From: Adiantum capillus-veneris | Lineage: Eukaryota; Streptophyta; Polypodiopsida; Polypodiales; Pteridaceae | Direction of reading: 5' to 3' | Assembly: GCA_014529385.2 (NCBI GenBank) | Contig: CM043963.1 | Span: forward strand, 102,714,912 to 102,778,911 | DNA length: 64,000 nt | Shown here: positions 11,280 to 24,076 of the stretch, piece after piece | Numbering within the stretch: the stretch's first letter is position 1 | How the letters are laid out: each line of letters starts with the position of its first letter | Program-made: the position numbers and the translations under genes | The notes under the pieces: model-generated | What the model saw: the letters and a program-made list of their open reading frames with translations, nothing else | What the model was told of the DNA's origin: nothing | The model's database searches: none

Positions 11280-13745
11280 ACTAAGGGGTCAGAGCAACTG
11301 TAAATGGTCTAGAAGGATCCATTGTCCAAAATTCTTGTGCATACGCACACTGCTCTAGGAAAAGTTGTGAGAAGAAAGTTTGCAACATCTGCTTGACTGA
11401 CTTACCGGCTAAAGTAACTGGGAAATTGAATCTCGGCAACACGTATGGCTCCTTGTCATCTTCCATGGCTATAAAAACTAATTCAAAACCATATATATAA
11501 TACGTTAGTTCACTTAACCACAAATAAGCATCTCAATCAACACAGATAAACCACAAATCACTAGGAATTCACTGGTGGGCAGTAAGTAAAATCCATCAAT
11601 CAAAGTAGATATTACAAGAGAGTTCTCAGAAAAAAGCACTATTCAATTCCTCATCTTCTATGAGGGCTAATGTACCAAAGACATCTCTCTCTATGTGGAC
11701 TTCTGCATCTTTGTCATCAAAATCTGTGGCTTCATCCATCTTTGGATTGATCTTATCTTTAGGTTCATGCATTGGCTCGAGAAGAGCATTGACTCCAAGC
11801 TTAGGCTCCTCATCCCGATCATCAGCAATTCGTGCACGGAGCTCAGGTGTCTCTTTGTTCTCAACCTCCAATCCTTCGCAGATTTGTTTACTCCGTGGAG
11901 CAACTTGGACGACAAAGAGCCAACGCGGTTTACTTAAATCTTCTTCGTCTTTTTTCTTCCACAGTGGATCTTAATAAACACAACCTATTCACAATGCTGC
12001 GAAAGAATAAATTTATCCTGATCATCTGTCCACACCCGCCTAGAGTTGATTTGAATTAGTCCACTCTTATCTTTGCGCACAATTGCATTGGGACAACTAG
12101 TAATAACCTTGAACCACTTCACATCAAAAATGAAAATTTCTTGGATTTAGCCAAAGTATTCAAGTTGGCCAATGTGTGTATTTTCATCCTTGGCATTACT
12201 CCAACTTTCTTGACCAAAGCTTGCCGTGACACCAATGACCCTTTGTTTGTCTATACATTGCACTCTGAAGTGTCACCCATGTGACACCCATGTGACCACA
12301 AAGTGTCGTATTTGTGATACTAGTGGCACAAAAAACATTTACAGACTCACATTGCATATATATTCTCATGTGGTGAAAAGAAAAGTAGGTACAATACGTA
12401 CATGCCAATGGCATCCCCTTGACATCTCCTCTTCCTCTTCAGTGATCACTTCTCCATTTGGCTTTGCCTCTGAGATTGTTGCATTGAGCCATCGTCCAAA
12501 AGGAAAGTTTGACTTTTTTTGAAGGTGATCTAAAAAGGGAAGATTTCTTGTGATACGATTGCGCTTGAATCGCAATCTGATGAGACAAACTTTGTTGCTT
12601 TTCCACTTCATATTTCTCAATCCACTTTTGCATGACTTCTGAGTTGAGAAGAAAAAAACTCATAACCTTTGTGCATTTTGACATCCATCTTCCTCATGAT
12701 GCCATGTCCATGTGGCTCCTACCCAGTCACCTTGTTGTTTGTCTCAAAATTCCACAATCGAGGCATCCCTAGGTCAGTTGAACCTAAGAATGCACTGATA
12801 AAAACAAGAGATTCTTGCACAAGCTATCCTTTGGCTATGCTACCCTCAGAGCGAGCCCTTTGACAAATGAACCCTTTTAACATCTTCACTAATCTCTCCA
12901 AGAAGAACATCCACTTGTAATGGACCATTCTAACTACTGCAACTTCATCAACCACTTTCACAAGTAAATGCATTTGGATAGTAAGAATGTTGGCTAAAAA
13001 TTACTTCTCCATCATACACACTACCTCTATAGCATTTAAGCGAGCTACATCTATGTTGTCTCTCCTGATCTCTTTTAATAAGATCTAATGCACTAACTCA
13101 CTAATCTTGTAAAGTGTGATTCTTATGTCATCTGTCAGGTAGTCTTTGATGGAAATTGGTAAGATAAACTATAAAAATTTGTGTCAATCATGAGACTTAA
13201 GACCACTTATTTTTTCATCTTAGTAAAAGCTGCTTTTAAGCATCACATGCTTCCAGTAGGAGTTTTGAATGTAGATATGAATTTCTTTACTTGTTGCTCC
13301 TTTGCCTTTCTCAAAACCCATGGAGCCTTTGGAATAGCATAGCCACTAGGGTTAAGACAAGGCCACATCTCTGGCATTCAACCCACGTCTTGCAGGTCGT
13401 CTCTTTGCACCTTGCTATCCCTTTTTTCAATAATGGTCTTCCATTGGATCTCCCCCACATGATAAGCAAGTCACTCCAATATGGAAAGCCATGAAAAATA
13501 GAGATTCTTTTCATCCCAAGTGGCATAAACTCTCTTGATTCTCGCCACATGTTCTTCCAGCTACTTGCCTTCAATGGGTGCATGTTGTGTTTACATATAT
13601 TTGGTCCATGCCGCTCATGATCTTCAAGCAAAAACCATCCATGCTTCTTGTACACTGTCTTGTCCAAATAATCAGAGCAATGGAAGCCAAGTCAAGGACC
13701 ACAAAGCGAATATGCACGGTTTCCTGAGTAAGATTAAACCTTTAA
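11280..13745 (-). pseudogene. CACTA TNP2-type transposase remnant (DUF4218, DUF4216)
   Basis: Minus-strand frames give, in order: a GLKSHDWH/LPISIKDYL-like block (about 13200-13130); LTIQMHLLVKVVDEVAVVRMVHYKWMFFLERLVKMLKGF (about 12990-12860, shown only as a pattern of H-L-x-x-x-x-V-x-E and Y-x-W-M-[FY]-x-x-E-R); then AHSEGSIAKG, which is DUF4218. After this come a region with FLLNSEVMQKWIEKY and, near 12180-11980, VKWFKVI ... FILSQHCEQVVFIK, the DUF4216 pattern. An acidic tail (11871-11626) follows. Many stops and shifts are present. Both termini are unresolved. Confidence 0.65.
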
Positions 13746-14829
13746 ACTAGAAAGAAATAACAAAAAACTTTTTCCTTAATCTGTGGGGTCCAACGAGCAA
13801 ATGTTAAAACCATGCAATCTGAAAATACTCAAAGAACCAATGTTTTTTATTGTGTTAAGGACTGTATTTCCTACGTACAAAACTTTCCCAAAATCTCACC
13901 CTAACACCTTCAAAAGTGGCTTCCAAGGAGTGCCCTCGGTCAAAATTTGAAACTGAAGAAAAATAATCAGAATGAACTCCTAAACTGTGTACAAACTTTA
14001 AAATAACCAAAATTTCTTTCAAAAAATTTTATTGCTAAAAATTTGAAAATAGACTTCCCTTGGACTTCCCAGGACGATAGAAATCAAAGGGTTCAAGGAG
14101 AGGTGTGGCATCGAGGTTTATTCCGTCAAGATTTCTTGTACTTTATCATGTCTTCTCATGTACAATCTTACCAAAAACAAAAACAAATTTATACTTTACA
14201 TGACTACAAATCTTATTTAACTTATCAAACAATCTAAAATATGGTAGACCTAGAATGCTCTTACACATCAACAAACAAAAAAGTCCAAATTTCTTCCCAT
14301 TAACTTTGATAAACATACATTTGTGAACAACATCCAAAGAGTAGTGTGGTCATAGTTCTTACATCAATTCCATGACATGGAATGGTATGGGGTGACCTAT
14401 CACATAAAAATATCTTTGGTAGGAGTGCCCCCATGTTAGGAAAGGGTGTGTTGTTGCTGATGAAAAGATGTTGCATTGTCCTACTAGGGATCTCTCCATG
14501 TTAGCATAATGATTTTTGGTGTAGTGGGAGCCACATTGCCGCTGAGGAGAGCTTTGTGCCACCGTAAAAGCTTCATGTTATGCTAGTTCCTTGAGCCATT
14601 CTTGCAAACGCCACTCAACTAGCATAGTAAGAGGTCAACTTGTAACAAAAACATGTATGAATTCAATATTTGCATGCTGTATAATAAAGACACTTGTTAA
14701 GTATATGTTGTACAAATTTGCAAGTATTTCCATACAACTGGGAATAAACAATCCTAAAATATACATTAGGATGAGGTTACCCACATCTAATAAGCATGGA
14801 TTTGAAGCACCTACCTGCAAGATGTAACA
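13746..14829. other. No supported gene; decayed transposon sequence likely
   Basis: The stretch lies between the CACTA remnant and the deleted histone-element copy. It has only short frames and AT-rich tracts. No terminal repeats or RNA genes were seen. Confidence 0.3.
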
Positions 14830-15792
14830 AAGAATACTGTTTTAGAGGAATAGTGGTGACACTTGGCCTCTCTAACCTGTAGCCTTTCACTATTTGTGCA
14901 CAAAAGCAACCTTTGTGCCAAGTACTACAAAACAAGTAGAGGCAACACCTTATACTTCAAAGTCTATGATAAGAAGAACACAACCAAAAGTAAGAAGTAT
15001 ATTGTTACCTTGCACAAAGGGGTGTTTTATTCACATATGTGATGGTATTGGCAAGATATTGAAGAACCATCAACATTCATCTCACCGCCGATGGTATGAC
15101 GTTCTTGGGATGACCTCTGCTCATCCTCACGTGCGGCCTTCGGTGCAAACGCCACAGACAAGAAAATATGTATGCATACAATTAGTGATGTCGTGAGCAC
15201 CATGGCAACTGTTGCGTGAGGAAGCAAAAGATGAAAAGAGAGAGGGGGGAGAGAAACATGGGAGGAGAGAAGGGGGCAGTGGGGGAGACGGATAGAGAGA
15301 GGGGAGGAGGAGGAGAGAAGGGAGCAGGGAGGGAGAGGAGATGGAGAAAGGAGGGAGGAGGAAGAGAGAACAAAGGTTTTTCTTTTTGGGGGGGGGACTT
15401 TTTTTATAAAATAAAAAAAACTTTTAGTGCTTGTAGGTTTTAAAAAAGGTCAAAAAATGGTTTTTTGAGATGTATATATGTTGGGGGGGAAGTTTTAAGT
15501 AAAAAAGAAGTAAAAATAACTTTTTTGAAAGAAAGTCAAATTTTGGCTCTTAGTGACCCACGTTTTTGTTGATGTGGCCACACCTCTTTACTCCCTTCAC
15601 TTTCAAAAAGCTAGAGAGAGAAGGTGACCTCTTAGGTCCACATCCTACATGTGTCTAAAAAAAAGGCTAGAAAAGCCTACTCAAAACTAGCTTCTTGAAT
15701 GCCCTTGTCCCCTTAACCCTACACAACATTAGCCTTAATCCCTAAAAATTAGGATTCCTTACAAGGCCCATGCAAGGTCCATATTTCTCCTA
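14830..15792 (-). mobile_element. Internally deleted copy of the histone-bearing TIR element
   Basis: On the minus strand it begins at 15792 with a terminus almost identical over about 80 bp to the left end of the 10-kb element, from TAGGAGAAATATG to GGGATTAAGGCTAATG. It then carries the CT-rich leader and the start of exon 1 (the CACGCAACAG/CCATGGTGCTCACG block at 15195-15225). It jumps within exon 1 to the CACCATCACATA block (about 15050), and then to the end of intron 2 and the start of exon 3 (TTGTAGTACTTGGCACAAAG at about 14925). The codons for the K-L-D-E motif of exon 3 are deleted. It therefore cannot encode the transposase-like protein. The far terminus was not found. Confidence 0.8.
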
Positions 15793-16269
15793 ATGGGGAT
15801 GATTGAGGTTGAGCAATGAGAGGTAGTTTTGCCTTGACTGTTGGCATTTTCTCCATCTTTGCTTTCAATGATGGGGTCCACGTCGAAGAATACATCCAAC
15901 ATCTGTTCCATCTCAACTTCTTGAAAAGTAGCATTGATGGTTGATGGGTAGACTCCACTGGGAGTGTTTCATTTTGATGTTTGCCTCCTCTATTTAGTTC
16001 ACAGTGAGATTATCCAAGATTTGATCGGTGCTCTCTTGACCATGAGATTGATAATGCAGATCTTGTAGCTGCTCTACGAGAAAAGACCATTATTGCATAT
16101 ATATTGATCACAAATCTTTTGTTTTCAAAAGATTTGATGCTTACATAATATACAAGGGCATGCCTTTTTATTGTCCGTAATTAATCTAAAGATTGAAAAA
16201 CAAATTACTAAGTAATAGTGAGTGCAGACAACTTGACTCTTATTAGAGCATATAGAGCTAACAGATAAA
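15793..16269. other. No supported gene
   Basis: Flank of the deleted TIR-element copy. Only short frames, none with recognisable motifs. Confidence 0.3.
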
Positions 16270-17200
16270 TGTGAACAAACGGCTAGTTAGCTCTAAGCAG
16301 ACCATAAGCATCTTTGCACGGCTAACCATGATGGCCAAACCAAAATCCACTAGCCCTAATTGGCCAAACCATAAGCGTCTTTGTACGGCTAAGCCTAATC
16401 GGCCAAACCAATTGCCGCTAGCCCTAATCGGCCAAACCAACAATGTTTTTGCATGACCAGTCCTAATTAGCCAAACCAAAAGCAGATAACAATGTAACTT
16501 AACTACCTCACAATCTCTAGCCATGTCCGATCCTTGCACACCTTGATCTAGAGGTACACGGAGATCAGGACCACTAGGTAATACTTTTGTCTTTATTGGT
16601 CAATGCCTATATTCATGGGTGTGGCATAAGTGCACACCCATGTCTACATGACAATACATGTAGATCAAGGACAAACCCTAATAAGTAACAATCTATCCCA
16701 AAACTCTTATCAATCAAACCGTTTGAACACGACCATCTATTAGCAGTCAAACCAAAAGTTGCTAACCCTAAATGGCTAGCCCTAAGTAGACTAAAATGGC
16801 CATACACTGCCCTAATCCAATTTATAGCAGCTTAACCTAAGTGGGTTTACACATCATATCCTAACCGTCCGAACACGGTGTGCCATCTATTAGTGGCCAA
16901 ACCAAAAGCTGCTAGCCCTAAGTGTCTAGCCCTTAGCATATTGAAATGGTCAAACACTACACTAATTTGATTTGGAGTGGCAAAAACTAAGTGGCTTTAC
17001 ACGGCCTACCCTAACGCTTCAAATATTTTGATCGGCTAAACCAAAAGTCAATAACTCAAAGTTGCTAGCCCTAAGTGACTAGCCATAAGTAGATTAAATG
17101 GTCAAACCCTACCCTAATCCGATTTAGAGAGGCTTAACCTAAGTGGCTTTACACAGCGTATCCTAACCGTCTGAACACGGCGTTGTCCTACCATGGCAGC
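16270..17200. repeat. Degenerate tandem repeats built on GCTAGCCCTAAG/GGCCAAACC
   Basis: 16300-16490 has short units of the type GGCCAAACCAA...GCTAGCCCTAAT. 16720-17190 has about three units of roughly 150 bp, each running CTATTAG..CAAACCAAAAG, CTAGCCCTAAG, TAAAATGG, CACTACCCTAAT, GGCTTAACCTAAGTGG, CTTTACACGG, TATCCTAACCGTC. A single related unit lies at 60525-60620. Non-coding. Confidence 0.7.
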
Positions 17201-17599
17201 ACATAGTGTGAAATAAAAACATTCACCTCACTTTTGACACTTCTCAATGCATGGAAAGAAAAGCAATAATGTACATATTGTGATATATGCTTAAACCACT
17301 ACCATGATTGCCAATGTACATACCTATATGGGGAGTCGTGGCCTTGGATATTGCATTGTTGCATGTTTTCCACTTGATAACATGCTTAATTTGGTTTTCC
17401 AATGTACATACTCCATACATTTTATAGTGGCACACTCATCTCACCTACAAAGGTTGATGTGGATAAAAACTACCAAAAATAGTATCTCACAAGTGTCGTC
17501 GTAAAATTGTATTAAAAGGGACCCAAAATGGAAAATTAATGCATATCTATGCTTTTTATGCGTATGTGAGAGATCCAAAAAATTTAGGGATTTTTTTAA
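17201..17599. other. No supported gene
   Basis: AT-rich spacer between the tandem repeats and the decayed gypsy copy. No LTR could be recognised by comparison with the gypsy LTR of 24077-24916. Confidence 0.3.
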
Positions 17600-20500
17600 T
17601 TCTGTCCTGTGACTCTCATTGAAAGGAAAGATGTCACAAAGTTTCTTCATGGTTATGTAAAGGAGATGGAGCTACAATGGGTTCCAGAGGTGGACATGAT
17701 TTGTATTTTTGAGCTTGTTGTGGTCCCCGAGATTAGAGACGATGTAAGGGGAATCAAGGAGGAGTATGGAGGAGATTGGGAGAAATTCAAACTAGCCCTA
17801 CAGGACTCCAAAAGGGTTACAGAAAGGACTTTCTTGCAATGGGTTGCAAACCAAAAGAAGGGCTTTGCATCATTGAACTATTGAGAGAGTTGAGCAGCGC
17901 TATACTCAGCTGCTGTCAGGAATGGAGCGAGCTACTTGGATAGTGAAAAGATTGAATTGTTCCTTCAAGATGCAAGTCCTAAGATCCAAGAAAGCCTAGA
18001 GCTACTCCTTGAAGAAAAAAATACAGACAGGGTCTCAAGGCTGAGTGGAAAGAAGTTGAGGATGTAGTCTCATTTCTTTCTCAGAGGCAACATCATAGTA
18101 GGGACAAGATGGTGGTGAATGGCACTACCTCTACTCCTAGCACGTCAGAGATTCCACCAAGTGAGTCCAAAAGGTGATAATCCAATGCTTGTGATGAGCT
18201 AATTAAGGACATGCAAGAAAAGAAGTTAAAGCTGACAAGGCTTGAAGAGAAAGGACAACCTGTAAGACAAAAATCCCAAAGCAAAGAAGGATTTGTGCAC
18301 AGATGCATATGGTGTGATAGCATAGACCATGGCAGAAGGGATTATGATAGCTTTAGTTTTGATGCCTTGAAAAGAGATCTTGTGTTTTTTAAGGATGGCA
18401 AGATCCATCTCCAGGAGACATGTATGCCATTAGGAACTAACTTTGGAAAAGGGGGTATGCGGAAGTCAGTGGAGGATATGGAAACCATTCACGCTATTTC
18501 TGCAATGGAGGCTGCTATCTATGGGGCAAAGATATAGCTAATTCCAAAGAAAGCATTAAAGTCTACTCAAGATACTTTTGAGGAGGCTGATAGCTTGTGG
18601 CTGTACAGTAGCGTCAGCCAAAAAGGGGAAGGTAACTAAATAGGTATTACATGAAGCTGGTGATTTCATACGCCATACACCAGGCTGGGATGACCCTATG
18701 GACTCTTTATCAGTGCATTCCTATCTTGAAAAATGCTATAACAATGAAGCAAATGTGGAAGACAATGTGAGAATGGAGATGCATGTCCTTCTACTTCAAA
18801 GAGGGTTACAAGAGCTGGAGGCAGAAAGGATCCAACACCTTCTTATGAGGCTCCATCACAGGTGCCTCCTCCTCTCGAGATTCCTATGGAGGCAACATCT
18901 ATAGGGAAGAAGAAATAGCAAGGAAAAGCCAAAGCAAAAGGCCCTGCATACGAACTACATTTTTCATTGAAGCTACCACAAACTTAAATCAAGTATTGAA
19001 GGAAAGGATTTTGAATAACAAAGTTGAGTGAACTTTGGTTGAAGTTCTTGGCATTACTAAATGTGAGTTTCATGAAGAAATTGTAAATATCATAAAAAGA
19101 AAGAGGCAAACTCTCACTGAGTCTATTCCTCTAGAATCTGAGGGTGAAGGGGAGTCACTTAAGGCACATGGGATACATGCCCAAGAGAGTGATTGCGATG
19201 ACAGTGTGGTAGGATGCTACCAGTCTTTTCGAAGAGATGCACATGCTAGATTTGTAGATGATGATGATGAAGATGAAGTCTCCTATAAAAGCCTTTCTAC
19301 TCCAAAAGTCATTAGGTAAGAGCTACAACAGAAACTTTGGTCAAGGTGGGGGATTTTGAGGAGCCATATGCTGCATTGATAGATCATGGCTCTGAAATCA
19401 ATCTTATGTCCAAGATTCTTTACATGAAGGGCAAGTGGCCGATACACACAGGCCATGGATAGATGATTAGAGATGCAAATAACTCATCAAGAGATCTATA
19501 TGGGGCTTGTCCAAATGTGAAAGTGATGATTGGTAATGTAAAAGATGAGAAAAACTTCTTTGTGCAAGAGATATCTACCTAGCCTCTTATCCTGGGCAAC
19601 CATACATCATAACCGTTTGCATGGAAAGAAAGGTCTTGGATGATGGTTCTGCTTATGCCAGGGTAGGAGCAAAGATGGAAAGCGAGCTGTGTAATTTTTG
19701 ACTGTGTGTGTGAATCACGAGAGGAACCGCGATAATATTTGTGAGTATCCTCTACTAAAAGTGAACAAAGAGTTCAAAGAGTACATGGAGACAAGGGGTT
19801 TTGGCCATGTACCATTGTAAAGTGGGATTGCAATGGTAGAAGAAGAAAAATATTATCACATGACCCAAAGCAAGAAGAATCTTTTTCTACAACTTTCCAG
19901 GGATTAATAGAACATTGATCAGTATGTTTTATGAAGCTTGAGGATATGAAAAGAACTGCATGACAATATGTATATAATGTACAAAAATACATGAAAGAAA
20001 ATGGTTTCATAGAGGATAGTGAATGCATTTCAGGCTTCTTTGAACAAGTTTGTCATGTAGATACTATGCTTGAGCTTGAGGCTATAATGGACTCTAGCAT
20101 GCAAGATGGAACCCACGTTGTGGAAGTATGCTCTATGGAAATGTATGATGTGATTGAGGCCTTTGAATATCAGAATAATTTCAATGCTAATGAATAGCCG
20201 GAAGTGCATGTGGAGATCAAGTACAAAATGGTAGCAAAGAAAGTGAGACCAGCGGCCTTGCCTTTACCATCAGATTGCACAAAAAAGCTAGAGCAAGATT
20301 CTTTTCAGCCAAATCTCAGGGATCCAAAAAGGATTGGACACAAGTTCACAATGGAATCCCTAAAAGAGATAAAATTTGAGCTATGAGGATATTTTAACAG
20401 AAGAAGAAAAGAAGAGTTTTAAAGAAATGATTCAAGACATGGTAAAGCTTTTGCTTTCCAGCCACATGAGATAGGGTGCGATGGTCCTATTGTTGTTGCA

Positions 20501-21640
20501 CCTATGGTGATATTCACTATCCCTCATGTACATTGGAATCTACATTCAATCCCGGATCCAAAAGCACATTTGCCAAAGTTAATCGAACTACTCAATGAGA
20601 AGATTAGCATCGGTATTTTGGAGCCTTCTTGTGTGCCATATTCAAATAGGTGGTTCACCGTGCCTAATAAGAATGGAGCTTTGCGGTTCATACAAGGTAT
20701 GCAACCTGTAAACAAGGTTACCATCAAGAATGTGGGTACAGGACCAATAGTGGATAAATTTACATAGGTGTTTGTAGGAAGGTCATACTCAATGGAGGAT
20801 GTCTATTTAGGGTACGCTCAATTTTAGCTAGGTGTTGAGAGTAGAGATTTGACAATTATGAAAACACCTTTGGGGCTGGTAAGGATGTGTACCTTACCTC
20901 AAGGAGCAACAAATTCAGTTTCACATATGATGAATGGGATCACAATGCCATTCTTGATGATGTGCCTATCAAAGGATGTGAAGACAAAGACAAAGATGAA
21001 GCTATGGATTCAAGGGGGTGTCGTAATTTTGTTGCAAACCATATCAAAGATTGTGAAAAGATTTTGAAAAGATTGTGAAAAGATTTTGTTCAGACTGGAA
21101 GAAGTTAATCTTACCTTGTTAGGACAAAATTTTGTATTTGTAGTTAATGAAGTGTTGATTGTGGGGCATATGTGTGGTCCTTATGGTAAAAGGCCTTGCC
21201 CAAAAAAGATGGATGAAATCAAAAGCATGAAAGAAACATGTAAAACTATAACTGAAGTTCGAAGATCTTTTTGGCACATGTAATAGATCTCCTTTATAGA
21301 TTGTTGAGAAAGAATCAAAAGTTTGAATGGGAAGAAGAGCACACAAAAGCCATGAGAAAGCTAAAGGAGCTACTTCTCTTCATCACCAACCTTGAAAGAG
21401 GTAGACTACACATGTAGAGACCTATCATTATGATAGTGGACACGAGTCTTATAGGAATAGGATGGGTAGTAGGGCAAGATGATGACCAAGGAAAAAGATA
21501 TGTGGTGAGGTTTGGAGCCAAGGTTTTGAGTTCCCTCCAATGAGATTATGCACAAGTAAAAAGGGAACTATGAGGGGTGGTTACAACACATTGAGGTGTG
21601 ACAAGGAGTACTTGATAGAGGGAGTGCTTATTTTTTGCAA
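17600..21640 (+). pseudogene. Decayed Ty3/gypsy gag-pol, same family as 24077-32933
   Basis: Plus-strand frames reproduce, in order, the gypsy element found on the minus strand at 25000-30900. They are gag (GKDVTKFLHGYVKEMEL at 17625), the CIWCDSIDHGRRD zinc knuckle (18308, final Cys changed to Tyr), a protease with LIDHGSEINLMS (19375), a region ending in VPL-stop (19818), and RT (NRWFTVPNKNG, 20645; IKGCEDKDKDEA, 20968). The last clear match is YAQVKREL (about 21550), at the start of RNase H. It is truncated at both ends, has no LTRs, and contains many stops. Confidence 0.85.
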
Positions 21641-21928
21641 GCTTCTAATTTAGAGCTTTTTTTGTGATGATTATTTTCCATTATAGCACCCATTAACTTT
21701 TGAGCTTTCTCTTGCAAAAAAAGCACACCTTCGTCGAATCCATTTTAGAGCATGTATAGACAATTAGTTGCATTCATAAGGAATGCTATTCGAAATAGAA
21801 AAATTTCATGGAAAAGAAGTTCTTATGATACCTAAAAGAATTTTCACTCAATAAAGTGTTAATCATTATACACAGATACAGTTGGATTCAAGTCAAAAAA
21901 CCTTAACTAGTCTTATCTATTATTCCTA

Positions 21929-21960
21929 CTAGTAAAACGGCGCCGCCTTCGATGGCGGCA
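21929..21960 (-). other. Helitron 3' terminus with hairpin
   Basis: The minus strand carries a 6-bp GC stem (GCCGCC/GGCGGC, loop ATCGAA) about 10 nt before terminal CTAG, followed by T. This is the expected stop signal and terminus of a Helitron. Confidence 0.8.
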
Positions 21961-22615
21961 TGGCCCCTCTTACCCTTAAGCTCTAGTGTTGTCCGACTAT
22001 CATAGCATCTCTTGCCCACCCTCTCAAATGCACCTATATTGCCTCCACTCTCTCTTTGCTTGAGTTTTGCTCTGTGCTTGTGCCCTTTGCTAGTTGAGAA
22101 AACATCCGCCTACTCATATGCTCTAGATTTGTCACATTCTGTACCTACCGCATTTGCAGCTCACCATAGCTACCACCCTGTCCCCGCCTTGCTTTGATCA
22201 CATGCTTACCACCGTACCAACTTACCCTTGCTTGTTAAGAATGGCTTTAACTCGTCACAACCGTGGAGCAAAAGTACCTAATAGTAGCACATTAGATAAT
22301 GGGGATTACATGCAGAATCTGTGGTAGTTTGGGAGGGAAAGTACCCAACAACCAATTGTATGTAGCAAGGCCGTGTGGAAGGAAGCACAATGACTTCAGG
22401 CTATGGCTATACAAGCGGAGAGAGGATCGAATAGTGGTTTCAACCTTATCTTTAGAGGCCATCTTCTCCGTTTAAGGTCAAATTAAAATTCTCCCAATGG
22501 CACTAGCATGGCTGTGGCACTGCTCTAAATTCTTGTGGGCTCTGATTCTCCCAACTTACCCTTGTTGCTTGTTAAGAATGGCCTCTATTACCCTCAAGCT
22601 CTTTGCTCTTGGCAA

Positions 22616-22618
<3 letters not shown>

Positions 22619-22692
<74 letters not shown>
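22619..22692. repeat. (CT)n microsatellite
   Basis: About 37 uninterrupted CT units inside the Helitron tail. Long Ser-Leu frames across it are artefacts. Confidence 0.95.
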
Positions 22693-22695
<3 letters not shown>

Positions 22696-22832
22696 CATCA
22701 GGGCTATAGGGCACTCTTTCATCAGTCCTCCTTCAAATTTAAAATGTAGAGGTAAATCTCAAATTTTGTAGGTGAGATTACACTAAACCTCCGTTTTTTT
22801 TTAGCATTTTCCTTTGTCTACATAGTGGGTGG

Positions 22833-22834
<2 letters not shown>

Positions 22835-22921
<87 letters not shown>
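22835..22921. repeat. (CT)n microsatellite
   Basis: About 43 CT units, followed by shorter CT/GA stretches to about 23045. Inside the Helitron tail. Confidence 0.95.
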
Positions 22922-22931
<10 letters not shown>

Positions 22932-23222
22932 TGTCCATGTATTGGGCTCTCTCTCTTTCTCTAGCTAGAGAGACAGACAAAGCTCTCTCTCTCCTTTCCT
23001 CTCTCTCTCTCATGCTTGATAAGAGAGAGACAGAGAGAGAGAGAGCGGTATTGTGTGTGTTTGAAATTTATAAGATGGACAACATGAAAACCTTTATTCA
23101 GCAACCTAAACAAAAGTCATCACAACATATTTTCAAACTAACTTTGCACTAACATATATAGAGTAAGTGATATTTCCCATGTCAGAAAAAATAACATGCG
23201 TAGAGACTTAAGATTTATACGC

Positions 23223-23816
23223 TCAAAAGCGTAGTCTACGACATGCCCTGCTGCGGTATCGAACCACCCATGGCCCACGATGTAAAACACATCTACCAAT
23301 CACTGGAGGAAGAGATCCTAACACAAAAACACGTAGGAACCAAGCACTGAGACTAAGATTCTGAGCAAACATAGCATTAATTGGACGGGTTCTGCCTAAC
23401 TCTGCAATGGTGACACGTGCTCTGAATCCTCTCTGAATAGAAACTTGAATGTAGCACAACAAGCTCGGATCATATGAAGCATGATATATACCCACCATTA
23501 AGAATTCTGGGTAATATTGTGATCTATAGCCAAGCAAAAAGCTATTAGTATAGATAGATATTTTGATACACAAAAGCTATTACTTTACTATATCAACATC
23601 AACATTGTTACCTTGCTACATCCAAGTCCTCGAGTAGATGAATCACTTGCATGGTTGTGATTGGACCCCTCCATAATGGTGGATCTAATACATAATCGTT
23701 GACTGTGAGATTTTTTAAAGTATCAAAATGTCACAAACACACATAAACAATATTTTACCTCGGACCTGTCGAGGTTGTCTCCCTAGTGTGTAAGTCACAA
23801 AGGCGTTAGGATCCAT
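23223..23816 (-). CDS. Three-exon gene of unknown function in the Helitron tail (149 residues)
   Basis: Exons at 23816-23759, 23702-23612 and 23523-23223 join with intact GT..AG introns and matching phases (1, then 2) into one frame of 149 codons plus stop. The protein starts MDPNAFVTYTLGRQPRQVR, continues with DYVLDPPLWRGPITTMQVIHL, and ends in an Arg-rich tail. I do not recognise a domain and see no signal peptide. It lies downstream of the Rep/helicase gene in the same orientation and inside the Helitron ends. It may therefore be a captured host gene fragment or an accessory Helitron gene. Clean splicing argues against random sequence. There is no evidence of expression. Confidence 0.5.
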
Positions 23817-24029
23817 CTTCATTCATATATATACATATACATAAAGGATTAGAAATTCATCAAAAAGCACATGAAACATAAATCTCTCAGCACTAATAAA
23901 TCTTAGTCAATTGTTTCAGCGAATATACCTTGCTTGAGGCTACACCATGTTTCATAAGAAGATACTAAGCTTATAAATGACAAAGAAATAGTTGCGAGAG
24001 TCACCGTGCTTTTTTATTGGATGAAACAT

Positions 24030-24076
24030 ATCCAGCCACGTTAAACCCCATGGCAGGGGGGTGGCAGGGGGCACGT
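24030..24076 (-). pseudogene. Last codons of the Helitron Rep/helicase gene
   Basis: The gypsy insertion separates these bases from 32934 onward. Removing the insertion and one copy of the ACGT duplication joins LQLT to CPLPPPCHGV and a stop, in frame. Confidence 0.6.

Noticed and set aside
23223-24076. An RPA-like second gene of plant Helitrons at 23223-23816
   Set aside because: The position fits, but I see no OB-fold or zinc motif in the 149-residue product, so the name was not used.
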